Of a stretch of DNA of 64,000 nt, positions 1 through 9,974 are shown one piece after another. The position numbers were made by a program, and so were the translations under genes. How positions within the stretch are numbered: the first letter of the stretch is position 1; each line of letters starts with the position of its first letter. Source of the stretch: Symbiodinium natans (taxonomy: Eukaryota > Sar > Dinophyceae > Suessiales > Symbiodiniaceae); the NCBI GenBank assembly GCA_905221605.1, contig CAJNDS010000223.1, forward strand, positions 124,001 through 188,000. Direction: 5' to 3'. The notes beneath the pieces were generated by a model. That model saw only the letters and a list, made by a program, of their open reading frames with translations. It was not told the origin of the DNA and searched no databases.

Positions 1-117
1 CGCTCTGAGTGTGAACCAGACGTGTCTCTGTGGAGATTGCGACTTTTGGGCAATTTTTGAGGTTGGGAGGACCCGGGCAAGGCAAAAATGGCCAATTTGC
101 TGGTCGGGGAGCCCGGC

Positions 118-540
118 GTGAAAACGTGATTCTGGGAGGCCGGGAAGGCCAACGTGAAAAAGTGAAAACGTGAATCTGGGAGGCCGGGAAGGCCAACGTG
201 AAAACGTGAAAACGTGAATCTGGGAGGCCGGGAAGGCCAACGTGAAAACGTGAAAACGTGAATCTGGGAGGCCGGGAAGGCCAACGTGAAAACGTGAAAA
301 CGTGAAAACGTGAATCTGGGAGGCCGGGAAGGCCAACGTGAAAACGTGAAAACGTGAATCTGGGAGGCCGGGAAGGCCAACGTGAAAACGTGAAAACGTG
401 AATCTGGGAGGCCGGGAAGGCCAACGTGAAAACGTGAAAACGTGAATCTGGGAGGCTGGGAGGCCGGGAAGGCCAACGTGAAAACGTGAATCTGGCAGGC
501 TGGGAGGCCGGGAAGGCCAGCGTGAAAACGTGAATTCGTG
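118..540 (+). repeat. 43-bp satellite array, forward orientation
   Basis: A tandem array with a period of about 43-52 bp. Each unit carries GGGAGGCCGGGAAGGCC followed by one to three copies of the 9-mer AACGTGAAA, and most of the length variation comes from the number of those 9-mers. Units near the 3' end (from about 450) are rearranged, with a duplicated GGGAGGC. The same core reappears in reverse orientation at 588-1045. Confidence 0.9.
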
Positions 541-587
541 AATTTGGGCGATTTTGGTGCGAAAAATGGCAAAAAATGACAGGAAAA

Positions 588-1045
588 GAGGCAGATTCAC
601 ATTTTCACGTTTTCACGTCCGGGACGGGGAGGGCAGGATTCACGTTTTCACGTTTTCACGTCCGGGACGGGGAGGGCAGGATTCACATTTTCACGTTTTC
701 ACGTCCGGGGGGGGAGGGCGGGATTCACATTTTCACGTTTTCACGTCCGGGAGGTGAGGGCGGGATTCACATTCTCACGTTGTCACGTCCCGGGGGGGAG
801 GGCAGGATTCACATTTTCACGTTTTCACCTCCGGGTAGGGGCAGGGCGGGATTCACATTTTCACGTTTTCACGTCCGGGGGGGAGGGCGGGATTCACATT
901 TTCACGTTTTCACGTCCGGGGGGGGAGGGCGGGATTCACATTTTCACGTTTTCACGTCCGGTGCGGGGAGGGCAGGATTCACATTTTCACGTTTTCACCT
1001 CCGGGTAGTGGGAGGGCGGGATTCACATTTTCACGTCCGGGAGAG
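588..1045 (-). repeat. 43-bp satellite array, reverse orientation
   Basis: About eleven tandem units, each starting ATTCACATTTTCACGTTTTC followed by a G-rich spacer. The A/T-rich half is the reverse complement of the GTGAAAACGTGAA core of the array at 118-540, and the period is again about 43 bp, so the two arrays face each other around position 560. Open frames crossing the array are repeat by-products. Confidence 0.88.
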
Positions 1046-1249
1046 GGGGCATTTGGAAGTCTGCGTTCGTGTTGCAAGCAGGGTGTGGGTCCATGAGCTG
1101 TTTTTGCGTGCAAGGTCTGGGCGAGTTGGCTTCGAGGCGCACATGCCAGCTCTTTCTTGCAAGCGTGTGTGCCGGACAAGCTTGGGTGCTTTGTGCAAGG
1201 GGCTTGTGTGTCAGATTCGATTTCGGCTGGAGCGAAGCTGGGTGCCACC

Positions 1250-2164
1250 ATGGAGGCCTTTGCACCCGGAGCCACGGTGATCCACTCCGTTAGCCAGAAA
1301 GTGCACAAAGTTGGCGATGACCGCCGGCTGCTGTGCCGAGCCCGTGTTGCCGAGCAGATGCTGCGTGCCTTGGAAGCCGCGAGGCCGAAGGACGACCTTT
1401 GCCACAAATGCTTCCGGGAGCTAAGCGTGCAGGTCCCGGAGACCATGTCCAGCTCGGAGGAGACAGCAGCAATGGAGCCGGTCCAGGAGGAGGAGCCTGA
1501 TGAACAGCCGGCGATCGCCAGCCTCTTTCCAAAGCTCCCGCGCGGTGCAGCCAACGCGTCAGGCCACTTCCTGGAGGAGCCCGGGTACGAGGTGTCCTTT
1601 GAGCCCGTGAACTGCAAGGAACTTGAGGCAGTGTTGGAGCTGGCCATCGTCCGCCAACAGCCTGTGCTCTTTGACGAGATGGCGGCCATCCGAAACCGGG
1701 CGGTGGACATCGATAGCAGCGGCGTGGGCCGAATCCCCGTGTGCCACCCGTCTCCTTCGGGACCACCTTGCAAGGGCTTGGCCGTCCGTTCCTACAGCGG
1801 CATAGTGCTCAAGCCCGCCGAGCCGACAGAGCCCGGGAAGAAGCGGGCGAAGACCGAGCCCGTGCCTTGGGGAGTCTTGCCAGCAATGGTGCGTGCTGAG
1901 TTGCAGCGGGGCATTCCGATCCATCTCGCCGGCAAGAGTGTGGCGGCTCTTTCACCGACGACTCGAGCCGTCGCCCAGACCGGCATCGCGGAACATGAGG
2001 TCAACGTGGTGCGCCCGGAGTTCACCATCGGCAAGGCCATGTTTTCGCACCAAAAGCTGGGCGAGCTGCCGAAGCAGGTCCTGGCCTTCCTGATCAGCCG
2101 CTCAGACACGCTTGCCCAGACCGTTACGGATCGGCCCTGCGTGAAATTTGTAAGACTGCCTTGA
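1250..2164 (+). CDS. Hypothetical protein, possibly first exon only
   Basis: A 304-residue frame that I do not recognise. I chose the ATG at 1250 because it sits in a textbook Kozak context (GCCACCATGG); the frame is open upstream but that part reads like non-coding sequence. The N-terminal third has a CHKC cysteine pair in a basic/helical setting, then an acidic Glu-rich stretch, then a globular-looking region and a basic KKRAK patch that could be a nuclear localisation signal. The stop is TGA at 2162-2164. A good 5' splice site (GTAAGA) lies at 2149 after the codon for the Phe in VKF, so the real gene may splice there and continue. Codon usage is G/C-rich at third positions, consistent with coding. 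Nothing in the neighbourhood identifies its function. Confidence 0.6.
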   Translation: MEAFAPGATVIHSVSQKVHKVGDDRRLLCRARVAEQMLRALEAARPKDDLCHKCFRELSVQVPETMSSSEETAAMEPVQEEEPDEQPAIASLFPKLPRGAANASGHFLEEPGYEVSFEPVNCKELEAVLELAIVRQQPVLFDEMAAIRNRAVDIDSSGVGRIPVCHPSPSGPPCKGLAVRSYSGIVLKPAEPTEPGKKRAKTEPVPWGVLPAMVRAELQRGIPIHLAGKSVAALSPTTRAVAQTGIAEHEVNVVRPEFTIGKAMFSHQKLGELPKQVLAFLISRSDTLAQTVTDRPCVKFVRLP

Positions 2165-2436
2165 TTTGTCGACATGATGCCGTCCGTGACAACGTCTTCG
2201 TGGCCCCCTAAACCCCAAACCCAAAAGCAAGCTTGCCTCGAAGCCGGTTCGCCCCAGGCCTCGGGCACAAACACAAACATAGCTCCATGTCAACCCCTCC
2301 TGAAGTCTTGCTCCGGCTGGCTTGGAGGGATGAGCCAGCAGTCAAACTGAAACAGGTGGAGCTCGACCATTCGTTCATGCAGATTGCCTTTTGCTCGAGC
2401 CAGAGGACAGCTAGGACCAGCAGGACGATTGCCGCC
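2165..2436 (+). other. Intergenic or intronic gap between two gene models
   Basis: No independent gene is visible. An open frame runs through from 2233, with an ATG at 2287, and joins the downstream exon in frame. However, the best Kozak context and a signal peptide both point to 2437 as the start, so this part may be 5' untranslated sequence or the intron of the preceding gene. Confidence 0.35.
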
Positions 2437-2625
2437 ATGAGCAGGCCTCCAGCAACATCGCGCAAGGTCGGGCGCGTGGTGGTGCTACTGGCGCTGTTCC
2501 TGGTGTGTTTGCCAGAGCCTAAGACCAGCGCATTGAACAGCGTTAGAAGTGTTCCCGAGCAGCTTCAGGCGAGCAACGCGGACGGCGCGGGCTTTGCTTG
2601 GAGCGGGGGCCGTGCCGTTTTCGAG
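2437..2625 (+). CDS. Exon 1 of multi-exon NTPase gene: signal peptide
   Basis: Starts at ATG 2437 in a good context (GCCGCCATGAG). The first 63 codons read as a basic N-terminus, a hydrophobic core (VVVLLALFLVCLP, residues 14-26) and a Ser/Ala-rich region with a short FAW motif. That is what a secretory signal peptide looks like, possibly followed by a plastid transit sequence as in peridinin dinoflagellates. The exon would end at GAG^GTGGGA (2625/2626), phase 0. Unspliced, the frame runs to a stop at 2722-2724. Joining it to the exons from 2916 onward is my inference from matching phase-0 splice sites; transcripts would settle it. Confidence 0.5.
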
Positions 2626-2915
2626 GTGGGATGTGATGGCATGGAGTGCCGATGCGCAAGCCAGAGCGAGGTCGGTTACTGCGGGAATATGGGCACACAA
2701 CTTTCGCGTCGCACGCAGGGCTAAGGCGGGGAGCCGAGACCGAGAGGAAATTCTGTATTAAACTTATGGCTTATGTCGTGAAGAGCTGAGGCTGATGGCC
2801 CTTTGGACCGTGGTGAGGCCGAAGGCAATGAAGACGACAAGGCGAAAAGGGTTTGTCGCGGCGTGGTTGTGCTGTTCTGATGGCGTTTCCTTCGCTCCTG
2901 CCCGTTTCTGACCAG

Positions 2916-2957
2916 GGGCCTTTGGAACCTCGTGACAGCAAAAGCAAGGCGAGAGTG
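2916..2957 (+). CDS. Small exon of the NTPase gene model
   Basis: Fourteen codons (GPLEPRDSKSKARV) between a pyrimidine-rich acceptor (TTTCTGACCAG) and a GTTTGT donor, phase 0 at both ends. It is basic and short, so support comes mainly from the splice sites and the phase match with exon 1. A (GT)n run of about 11 repeats lies in the following intron (2971-2993). Confidence 0.4.
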
Positions 2958-3043
2958 GTTTGTCCTTTCGGTGTGTGTGTGTGTGTGTGTGTGCGCGGGT
3001 GTGTTCGGATATCGCATCGAAAGCTGCTCGGCGGGAGCATCAG

Positions 3044-3098
3044 ACGAATTTCGAGGAGCTTGAGGGATTGATTGCGATGGACTCATGCTTGCAGCACA
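3044..3098 (+). CDS. Probable exon, duplicate of the exon at 3419
   Basis: Follows a CATCAG acceptor and encodes TNFEELEGLIAMDSCLQH, phase 0 at its start. The first eleven residues parallel THFDELEGLLM encoded at 3419, and the DNA flanking both acceptors is also alike, so one looks like a duplicate of the other. The 3' end is uncertain: a GTAGGT donor at 3100 would leave phase 2, and a TAG follows in frame at 3101. It may be a decayed or alternative exon. Confidence 0.3.
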
Positions 3099-3149
3099 TG
3101 TAGGTGTTTCGGGATCAGTCCATGCTCGGAGGCCTCAGAAAAGGATCAG

Positions 3150-3203
3150 GATGAGGTGGAAGAGGCGACGACCGAGGCACTTCCAGGGAGCCTGTTCTTG
3201 CTG
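3150..3203 (+). CDS. Acidic exon of the NTPase gene model
   Basis: Eighteen codons (DEVEEATTEALPGSLFLL) between a GGATCAG acceptor and a strong GTGAGG donor at 3204, phase 0. The open frame extends about 40 bp upstream with further acidic residues (SEASEKDQ), so the true 5' boundary may be earlier. Confidence 0.42.
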
Positions 3204-3418
3204 GTGAGGGCTTCGCAGTTCTGTGTGGCTCCTGCAGGCCAAAGCAAGCTTCGATCAGGCGGGCTCCGTGAAGGCTCGTTGACACTGGCATGTTTTGGAG
3301 GCTGTGCCCTTTGCTGCAGGTTTCGCGAAACAAGGCGGTGGATGAGTTGCTTTGCGGTGTCTCTTGCTTTGGTAGTTTTTGTCTTGTCCTTTCGGTGTGG
3401 TGGGCCAGGGAGCTTCAG

Positions 3419-3514
3419 ACACATTTCGATGAGCTTGAGGGGTTGCTTATGCAGGCTGCCTCAGCACAGACTGCTGATCCGGTTGAAGATGCCAAGCAGG
3501 CTGTGCCTCCGAGG
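3419..3514 (+). CDS. Exon of the NTPase gene model
   Basis: Thirty-two codons starting THFDELEGLLMQAASAQ, flanked by a CTTCAG acceptor and a GTGTTG donor, phase 0 at both ends. The content is helical and acidic. Its first part duplicates the candidate exon at 3044. Confidence 0.5.
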
Positions 3515-3581
3515 GTGTTGTTGCTTGCCTTTCTTGTTGTGGGCTGCGTCTGAGCGGGCTCTTTGAAGTTCGCAATTGCAG

Positions 3582-3668
3582 ATTGTGGCCTTTGCCCAGG
3601 ACGAGCAGCTGCAGAAGACGGTTCAGGAGACAGAGGAGATCAAGGAGGAGGTGCTCCGGCTCGAGACA
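3582..3668 (+). CDS. Exon of the NTPase gene model, helical
   Basis: Twenty-nine codons between ATTGCAG and a GTTGTT donor, phase 0. The product (IVAFAQDEQLQKTVQETEEI and following) is strongly charged and helix-forming, in line with the coiled-coil exon downstream. No longer open frame competes here, so the coding call rests on composition, phase and splice sites. Confidence 0.5.
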
Positions 3669-3755
3669 GTTGTTTGTTTGATGTGGGTTGATGCCTTCAG
3701 CACGTCTCAGAACCGGTAAATCCTAACATTCGTGGCGTGGTTGTGGTTTTTACAG

Positions 3756-3809
3756 GACAAAGGCTTCGACGAATCCACCGAGCAGGCCAGAGCTGGCTGG
3801 CAAGACGCT
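3756..3809 (+). CDS. Exon of the NTPase gene model
   Basis: Eighteen codons (DKGFDESTEQARAGWQDA) after a good acceptor (GTTTTTACAG) and before GTGTGA/GTGAGA donors, phase 0. The following intron would be only about 50 nt, which is short, so the exact boundaries are uncertain. Confidence 0.45.
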
Positions 3810-3859
3810 GTGTGAGAATCTTGTTCTGCTACTGGACCTGGCAGATCACTAACGCGCAG

Positions 3860-4081
3860 AAATTTCTAGTGCTGGCTTTGGCGAGATGGGAAGGAATCGA
3901 GAAGGATCTGAAGTTGGTGAGCGAAAAGTGGCGAGAAGCCATACAGCAGGGCGACAAAGAGGAAGAAAGAAAGTGGCAGCAGGAGCGCAAGGAGGCGAAG
4001 GAGGAGTTCGACAAGGCCAAGGCGGAGGCCGAAAAGGCCAAGGAGGAGCTCGAGAAAGCCAAATCAACGGCACCCCTTCAG
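3860..4081 (+). CDS. Coiled-coil exon of the NTPase gene model
   Basis: Seventy-four codons, phase 0, starting KFLVLALARWEGIEKDL and passing into a long Glu/Lys/Ala-rich heptad-like stretch ending with repeats such as KAKAEAEKAKEELEKAK. That is a clear coiled coil, probably a dimerisation or spacer region ahead of the NTPase. The acceptor is CGCGCAG. The most coherent donor is a non-canonical CAG^GCCGGC at 4082; GC-AG introns are common in dinoflagellates. Without splicing the frame runs on to about 4174. Confidence 0.55.
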
Positions 4082-4104
4082 GCCGGCGGGCTCAGTTGTT
4101 GCTG

Positions 4105-4217
4105 TTCGTGCGGTCCACCATGTTTGCTTTTTGGGGTCATGCTCTCCTCTCAGCAAGGGTCCGCTCGTCGTTAAGCTGTTTTCACTGTGTTGGCTTGCAG
4201 CACAGCGGGAGCGGCCT
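4105..4217 (+). repeat. Intronic direct repeat, copy 1
   Basis: About 110 bp beginning TTCGTGCGGTCCACCA and including CTCGTCGTTAAGCTG. A diverged direct copy lies at 4446-4553 in the same 969-bp intron (4082-5050), with small indels between the two. Confidence 0.7.
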
Positions 4218-4445
4218 GTTTTGCGCTCGCTTTGCGCTCTCCAGGTTGCGGTTGCTTTTGTTTGAGGCTCGACTTTCAGGTTTGTGAGGGGAGTCAAGGG
4301 ACCTGGGTTCTTAGTGCTTTTAGCACGCGGACCTTGGCAGTGGGATTCCGGCAAAACGAGTGCAGGCCGGGGGCTTCTGCATGGGCATGTTGCCCTTGGT
4401 TTGTAGCACTCCTGCATGTCCGGGGCTCTTGGTCGTCGTGGGTTT

Positions 4446-4553
4446 TTCGTGCGGTCCACCGTTGTTGCTTTTTGGGGTGCTGCTTTCCACTCAGCCCCTC
4501 GTCGTTAAGCTGTCTCCACTCTGTTGGCTTCCAGCAGTTCGGGGGGAGCGGGA
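4446..4553 (+). repeat. Intronic direct repeat, copy 2
   Basis: Diverged copy of 4105-4217, sharing the CGTGCGGTCCACC start, the TTTTTGGGGT block, CTCGTCGTTAAGCTGT and the TGTTGGCTT/CAGC segment. The rest of this intron (4554-5050) shows no other feature. Confidence 0.7.
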
Positions 4554-5050
4554 GGGGCTTTCTCAGCAGAGGCTCTTGGCTGCTTCAGGCTCACGCGCAT
4601 GAGGCTCAGGTTGCTATATCTGTGTTTGTGTGCTTGGCCACCCTGCTGTCGCAGTATCGTCGCTGTTGTTGTCTTTCGTGATTTGTTGGGTTCGCGAAGG
4701 GCCTGCACTTCCAGGGCCATAACCGTCGAGGGCCAAAGACCTCCAGCTGTGCGGGCTGTTGTTCAGAGTGTGCTTGTGCTCAGTTTGCGGCGATCTGACC
4801 AAACACATTTTTTCTTCTGTGTTCATGCTCACTCAATGCGAAGCGACAGCTCCGGCCAGCCCTATCGAGGCATTGACGACCGCAGCGGGCAACAAGGCGG
4901 GTGTCCATGCAATTTTAGATTGAGGTCTTCGGCGAGGCTAGGCGGACGTTGGGAGCAGTCACGTCCTTTGGCAAGGGGTTTTCCAGCTTCTTGGAGGTGG
5001 CACTGCTGAGTGGCAATGAGGCTGCGTTTGTTTTTGGTGTTTGTGTGCAG

Positions 5051-6527
5051 GCAGGATCTACTCTTCTGAAGGACTTTAGCGACGAGCTTCCCGATCTTGA
5101 CGAACGCTTCTTGAATGGACGCATAAACAACAAAGAGAATCGTCCGTTCTTGGAGCGGGAGACAATCGTGAAGAGGGTTCTGGCAGAGCTGACCGCAACC
5201 CAAAGCCAGAAGGTGGATAAGCCCAGGCTCGTGGCTCTTTGGAGCCCTAGGGGCACCGGCAAGACTTCGCTCGTTCGACACCTGGCGCAGTTGGATCAGT
5301 ATGCCGAGAGCCGCAGATGTGGTCGGCTGCTGGTGATGGATGCGTCAATGTTAGCACAGCATGCACAAAATGATGTGGATACACTGGTTTCCGCCATCAT
5401 CATTTGGCATCTTTTGCAAATCTTCGACGGCTACGCTGTGGAAGTTGGCCAAGGGAACAGCGTTGCCTTCAAGCGCTTGGACATAGGTCCTGTGTTGAGG
5501 CTTCTCGAACAGACCCCATCGACTCCACCCCCGGACGGCAGTGTTGGGTGGTGGATTGCGTCCTTCTGTAACAGCAAGGACGACGTCCTGGACCAGTGGC
5601 TCGTTCTCACGGAAAAGGCCTTCGCGGCGAAGAACAGCTGCCCTCGTCTTGTCTTCTTGGATCAAGCAGAACTCCTTACAAGACTTGAGACAGAGGGAAC
5701 AAAAGAGCGGGGGAGAGCAAGAAAGTCATTGCTTACGGGGATTTTCTCAAGGCTTCCCGCACAAATGGCATGCTTCTGCACGGGCACGCTGGATTTGATG
5801 CGTGATGCTCCTGCAGAAAAGTACACACTCCTTTATGTCCATAGCGTGCCAGCACTGGCACCATTGTCTCGAGACGCTGCTGCCGCGACCATGCAACAGT
5901 GGAACAAAACGACTTATGACGACCCTACGTTCAACCAGGTAATGCTCTTCTCTTGCGGAGTTCCTCGACTTCTGCAGTGGGCGTTCCAGGCAGACGGGGA
6001 GTTGACAAAGGCAAGCACTGAAATTGCATTGAATGAGATGTCGAAGTGCTTCGCGGAGTCGTACAAGTCTGCAGCACCCTGGTTTAGTGACGACATTGAG
6101 ACCGCTTTGGCAATCGTTCTCTGTTCAGCCGTTCGATGGACCGCAACTGGAAGCCGCCAGTTTGATAGAGTGCCTGGAACAAACACTCCTTGGTCCGACA
6201 TCTTCCATGCAGGAGCAGCATTTCCCGCTGAGAAGTCGGTACTGGTCCCACGCATCTGGTGGTGTCGGGATGCCGCTGTCTCCGCCAAGCTGGAAAGTCA
6301 CCTTGAAGGCTGGAACATCGATCTGAAGAGTCTGTTGCCAGATCCCTTGAAGTTGGTTCAGAGTTCGGTCCGAGGTCCCCTTGCCAGAGGAATGCCGTGG
6401 GAACAGATGGTTGCAAACTCCCTAGTGGCGGATCGTCTAGATGAGGGCAGACTTAATCGACATGTACCGAGCAGCAGCAACGTGGGAGCTTGGATGAGCT
6501 TGGATATACCGGAAGGGCTTCTGCACT
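5051..6527 (+). CDS. P-loop NTPase exon (AAA+/STAND-like)
   Basis: A 1,477-nt exon coding for 492 residues of an ATP-binding module. The frame is open from 4949, but a good acceptor (TTTGTGTGCAG) before 5051 continues the phase-0 pattern of the upstream exons. Visible motifs: an upstream 'ERETIVKRVLAEL' helix, Walker A SPRGTGKTS (catalytic Lys codon at 5261), Walker B PRLVFLDQAELL (Asp-Gln) and a sensor-1-like CFCTGT strand, followed by an all-helical C-terminal part. The layout resembles AAA+/STAND NTPases and the P-loop modules of Crinkler/RHS-type proteins; I cannot assign a family precisely. Near the end, PWEQMVANSL vaguely recalls the start of a nuclease-like domain, too weak to call. 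The donor at 6528 (CACT^GTTGAC, phase 1) fits the next exon and gives a Cys codon across the junction. The last 98 nt are duplicated at 12905. Confidence 0.8.
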
Positions 6528-7220
6528 GTTGACACCATGACTTCATGGATGCTTGCGAGCCAGAATTGACCAACGATATGCTTGTAATCGCAATCCCTGC
6601 GCTGCGATGCGGAGCAGGATCCATCGGTAGCTTTCTGCTCAAGTTTGCCAACCCTCCCTGTGACCATTATCGCTTTCTTCAGGCATGGCAACAACGAGTG
6701 AGCTGAAGTTCATGCAGCAGGCTGAGAATTGGCGAAGCGTCGGCCTATGCAAGCTGAACAACCTGAATGTCCCAAAGTTGCTAAAGATGCAAAAGGTCCA
6801 GCATGCAGTCCATGAAAAAGGTTTCTTTCATGTCCAACGTCATCTTATGACTGACGAGGAGCTTGAACATTGTGAGTTGGACGAAATGGAGCTTGATGAT
6901 GGCAAGATGATGATGCTAGTGGACAAGAGTGTCTTTCATTGGACGGTGCTCCATGAAGAGAAGTTGAGCGAGGAACGCTTCCAGGAGATGATGGACAAAT
7001 TGCAGCAGAACTCTCGTTACAGGGAAGCGCTGAAAAGCATTTCGGGCGAATTCCCAAAGAGGCTGAAGAGGAAATCGTCTGGCGGAACTGATCGTAGCTT
7101 CTTCGTGTTATACCTCTCGATGCCCAGCAGTTGGCTGGAGCGTTTGCAGAGCATTCCTGATTGGCTCTTACCTGAACGTAAGCAATCAAAAAGGCAACCC
7201 ATTTGTTTGGACAAACTGCT
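6430..7220 (+). repeat. 791-bp segmental duplication, copy 1
   Basis: Matches 12905-13695 at a constant offset of 6,475 bp with no indels. Reading the two by eye I see one substitution (T/C in the intron, 6579 versus 13054). It covers the last 98 nt of the NTPase exon, the 155-nt intron and 538 nt of the last exon. Confidence 0.93.
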
Positions 7221-7266
7221 GTGTTGGAGGGTTTTGGAAGGTTCTGGACGGTCCTGTTGGGCTTGA
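6683..7266 (+). pseudogene. Last exon, copy 1: truncated before RelA/SpoT-like domain
   Basis: Starts after TTTCTTCAG at 6683 with GC|ATG, matching the phase-1 donor at 6528 (155-nt intron). It encodes about 179 residues identical to the copy at 13158, then diverges at 7221 and stops at 7264-7266 after 14 unrelated codons. The shared part is an acidic, helical N-terminal region with no catalytic motif. Compared with the full 472-residue version at 13160, everything from residue 180 on is missing, including the synthetase-like domain. The divergence point is followed by GT, so an intron leading to an exon outside the window cannot be excluded, but no matching continuation is seen between 7221 and 12904. 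Confidence 0.65.
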
Positions 7267-9970
7267 GGTTGCACATTGATTTGGGTTGAGGCCATTTGTT
7301 GACTCGGTGGCTTGGCTCTAAGCTTGTGCTTTTAACTTGCACAAGGCCCTTCGACTAGGCGGCCTGCGATTCCCAAATTTCTTACTGATGGTCGAACTTC
7401 CATTCGTGAGAGCCCAAAGCCTCATGTTCCCGCCGCCTGCACTATCCCCACCCCGGCACAGATGGCGATCTGCGGCCTTGGCCTTGCCGGTGCCCTCGGA
7501 GGCTCGGAAGCTCTTGTGTTCGACGGGTCGTCCAGATTGCAAACATTACGTGACAGAAAGTGCGTTCCTGTGTGGGTATGTTGGTGATGCTTCTGCACTT
7601 TTGGAAGACATGTTTTGGTCGACTCATGGGATGCTTGGATGCACGTGATTCGGGCCAGGTCCCGGTATGACAACATCCAATCAGGCGACATAGAAGTCTA
7701 GCTTTCGATGCCAGGGAAAGTTGCGCAGTTGTGTTGTCATTGTGATGCGCTTCCGTCGTGACTTCATCTTTCGAGGTGCTGCCTTTGTTGTTCCCACCGG
7801 GTCCACCAGCACCCGGACCACCGCGGCTACCTCCCTCCGGCGAGGAAACCAGGTACGGGCATTCAGAATTTGGGCTAGGGGCTTGGGATTTTAGCGTTGT
7901 TTCGTCCAGCACCGAGGTTGCAAGTCATTGGGTGTGAGAGGTTTGCTTTGCTTGCAATTGGGTGAGTCTGGGGACTGCACGAGGCTCCTACGTGTGTGGC
8001 CATGGAATGTCGTAGAATCAGTTGTCAAGATGATCAGTGGTTTCAGAGCCCAGTGCCTTCCGAGCTTTTCAGCGTTTGAGGGTTGCCATTCTTGGTTCTC
8101 GTGTGGCTTACGGCTTTTGCAAGCCTTAGAGTTCTAATGCGTTGTCAGGTACAGGGCTCGACTTTCTCAGTTGCTCCCACGTTTTTGGTTGTTTACGCGC
8201 GAGAGAACTCCGCTGTGTACACTTGACGTCTCCTCAGGATGCGTTGGGTTTTGAGTTTCGAGTTTTGGTGTAGGCTTTCGACATGTTTCGACTGTTCGAG
8301 GGTTCTATGGGTTGAAAGTGTATATACAGAGAAGGTCTTGCAGTCCGGATAGGGGGTATGGTGGAGCACCAGATCCTTGCGTGCTTCACGTGTTTCTCGT
8401 TTTTTGGCGGCCGAAGAGTGAAGCGATAGCATTACCGGAAACGGGGAGGTTCCGTGAATCGTCGAGATTCAATCTGCGTGCATTCTTCGAACACGAAACA
8501 CTCATTCCTAATTTCCGGAGCCGCAGCCCATCGAAAACGCAGCTGTGTACAATGACTGTTTCTCGCTTGCGCAGCTGCTGATAGGGACTTGTCACTGGAT
8601 GCTACTGTGACATGCTGGTAGTGGCCGTGTTGGGACGTCGAGGCCCTGCAAACACCTTTTTTGCCTTCCAATCTCGGCGAACCCACTTTTCAAGCCGGCA
8701 GACGATCTTGCACTGAAGAGGCCCATCCACAAACGCCAAGCCCTGAAAGCCCCGACCCTCAAACCTCCTCGACGCCGCAGGACGCATAGGGCTCGGGAAA
8801 CAAGATGCGGACCACGGCCTTGATAAGCCCGAAAAAGCCCGAAAAAGCCGAGCCCAAGTGCACCGAAGCTCCGCCAAGTCCACGCATCCATCGGCGCCGG
8901 CTGCACTGTGGCTGCCGGAGCCGTCCTCGCCAGCCAGGCGGGGGAGGTTTGTTTCTTTTTTGGGGGCGCTTTTGATCTAGGCTTTGGGCGGGGGGGGGGA
9001 TGGTTGTGGGCACAACTTTAGGAGAGCTCTGCGTGCGACCCGTTTTTTTTTTGGTGCTTTGTTTTGCAAGTGCCGTCTTGTTTCGTCAGTTGTGCATTAG
9101 GTATGTTTCGTTGGCACTTGTGTGTCTTATTGGGTCATTCTTTGTTGATGCTCGCATTTTGGTTTGCCAACGGCACGTTCTTCAGGAATCCGTGTTGCTC
9201 TGTCTATTTGTTTGCTGGGGGTGGTGGAGAGGTGGGTCTGTCGAGATGTTTTTGCAAAATGCGCATGATGTCTGGCCAAGTTTCTTCAAAACAAGACTCT
9301 AGACTGCATGCCGAACATGCAGCAGAACCGTGTCCATGACCTTGTTGCTTGAACCTTGACAGTTTGGCCTATCTGACAGCGGCCCAGAGCAGTCAAGAGT
9401 ACCTGAACATCCTGAAGCGTGGCAGGTGAAAAGAGCCCAGGGCAAGGCGGGGGCATTGCGAGCTGGCTTTGAGGGGGCTTTTTTGTTTAGAGTTTCAAGG
9501 TTTCTTTTGGGGAGCCCCCAAAGAGCCTCGAGGCTGACAACTTGTGAGCCGCAAGCAAGTTGCAACAATGCCGAGGGATGCTGTTGGCATTTTCTTGAAG
9601 TTTGTTTTGGAAGGATATCAAAAGGTCTCTGAACCTCTAACCCATTGTATTTCAGGGCCAAGACTTCCCACCCATGACCATAAGGCTAGCCGTACTAGCG
9701 GCCTGAGCACAACAAGGCCCCTAAATCGGTTGACTATGGCATAAACCGGGTTCACAGGTAAGCTTTCAAACAAGAAAAAACCAGCTCGGGGGCAATTTGG
9801 CCATTTTAAAGACAAGGCCTCTGAGTCCAAGTTCACGACAGCCCTTGGTGCCTTCGAGCAGGCACCGGGGCCTTCGGGCCTTTCTTTCTGACTCCGCTTT
9901 CGTGATGTTCAGGAACTTTGAAGGTTGTTTTTGCGTTTCAGGCTACAGGGGGAGGTTACCGAACGTCGTT
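7267..9970. other. No recognisable gene
   Basis: 2.7 kb with only short open frames on both strands and no recognised domain. Small direct repeats such as GCCCGAAAAA occur near 8830, and a G run lies near 8990. It may be intronic or intergenic. Confidence 0.5.
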
Positions 9971-9974
9971 GCGT

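Noticed and set aside
979-1773. Minus-strand frames of 158-264 codons opposite the first gene
   Set aside because: Antisense shadows of a GC-rich coding exon; the plus strand has the Kozak start and better composition.
6380-6527. A restriction-endonuclease-like fold at the end of the NTPase exon (PWEQMVANSL)
   Set aside because: One motif-like helix only; no downstream D/ExK motif could be placed.
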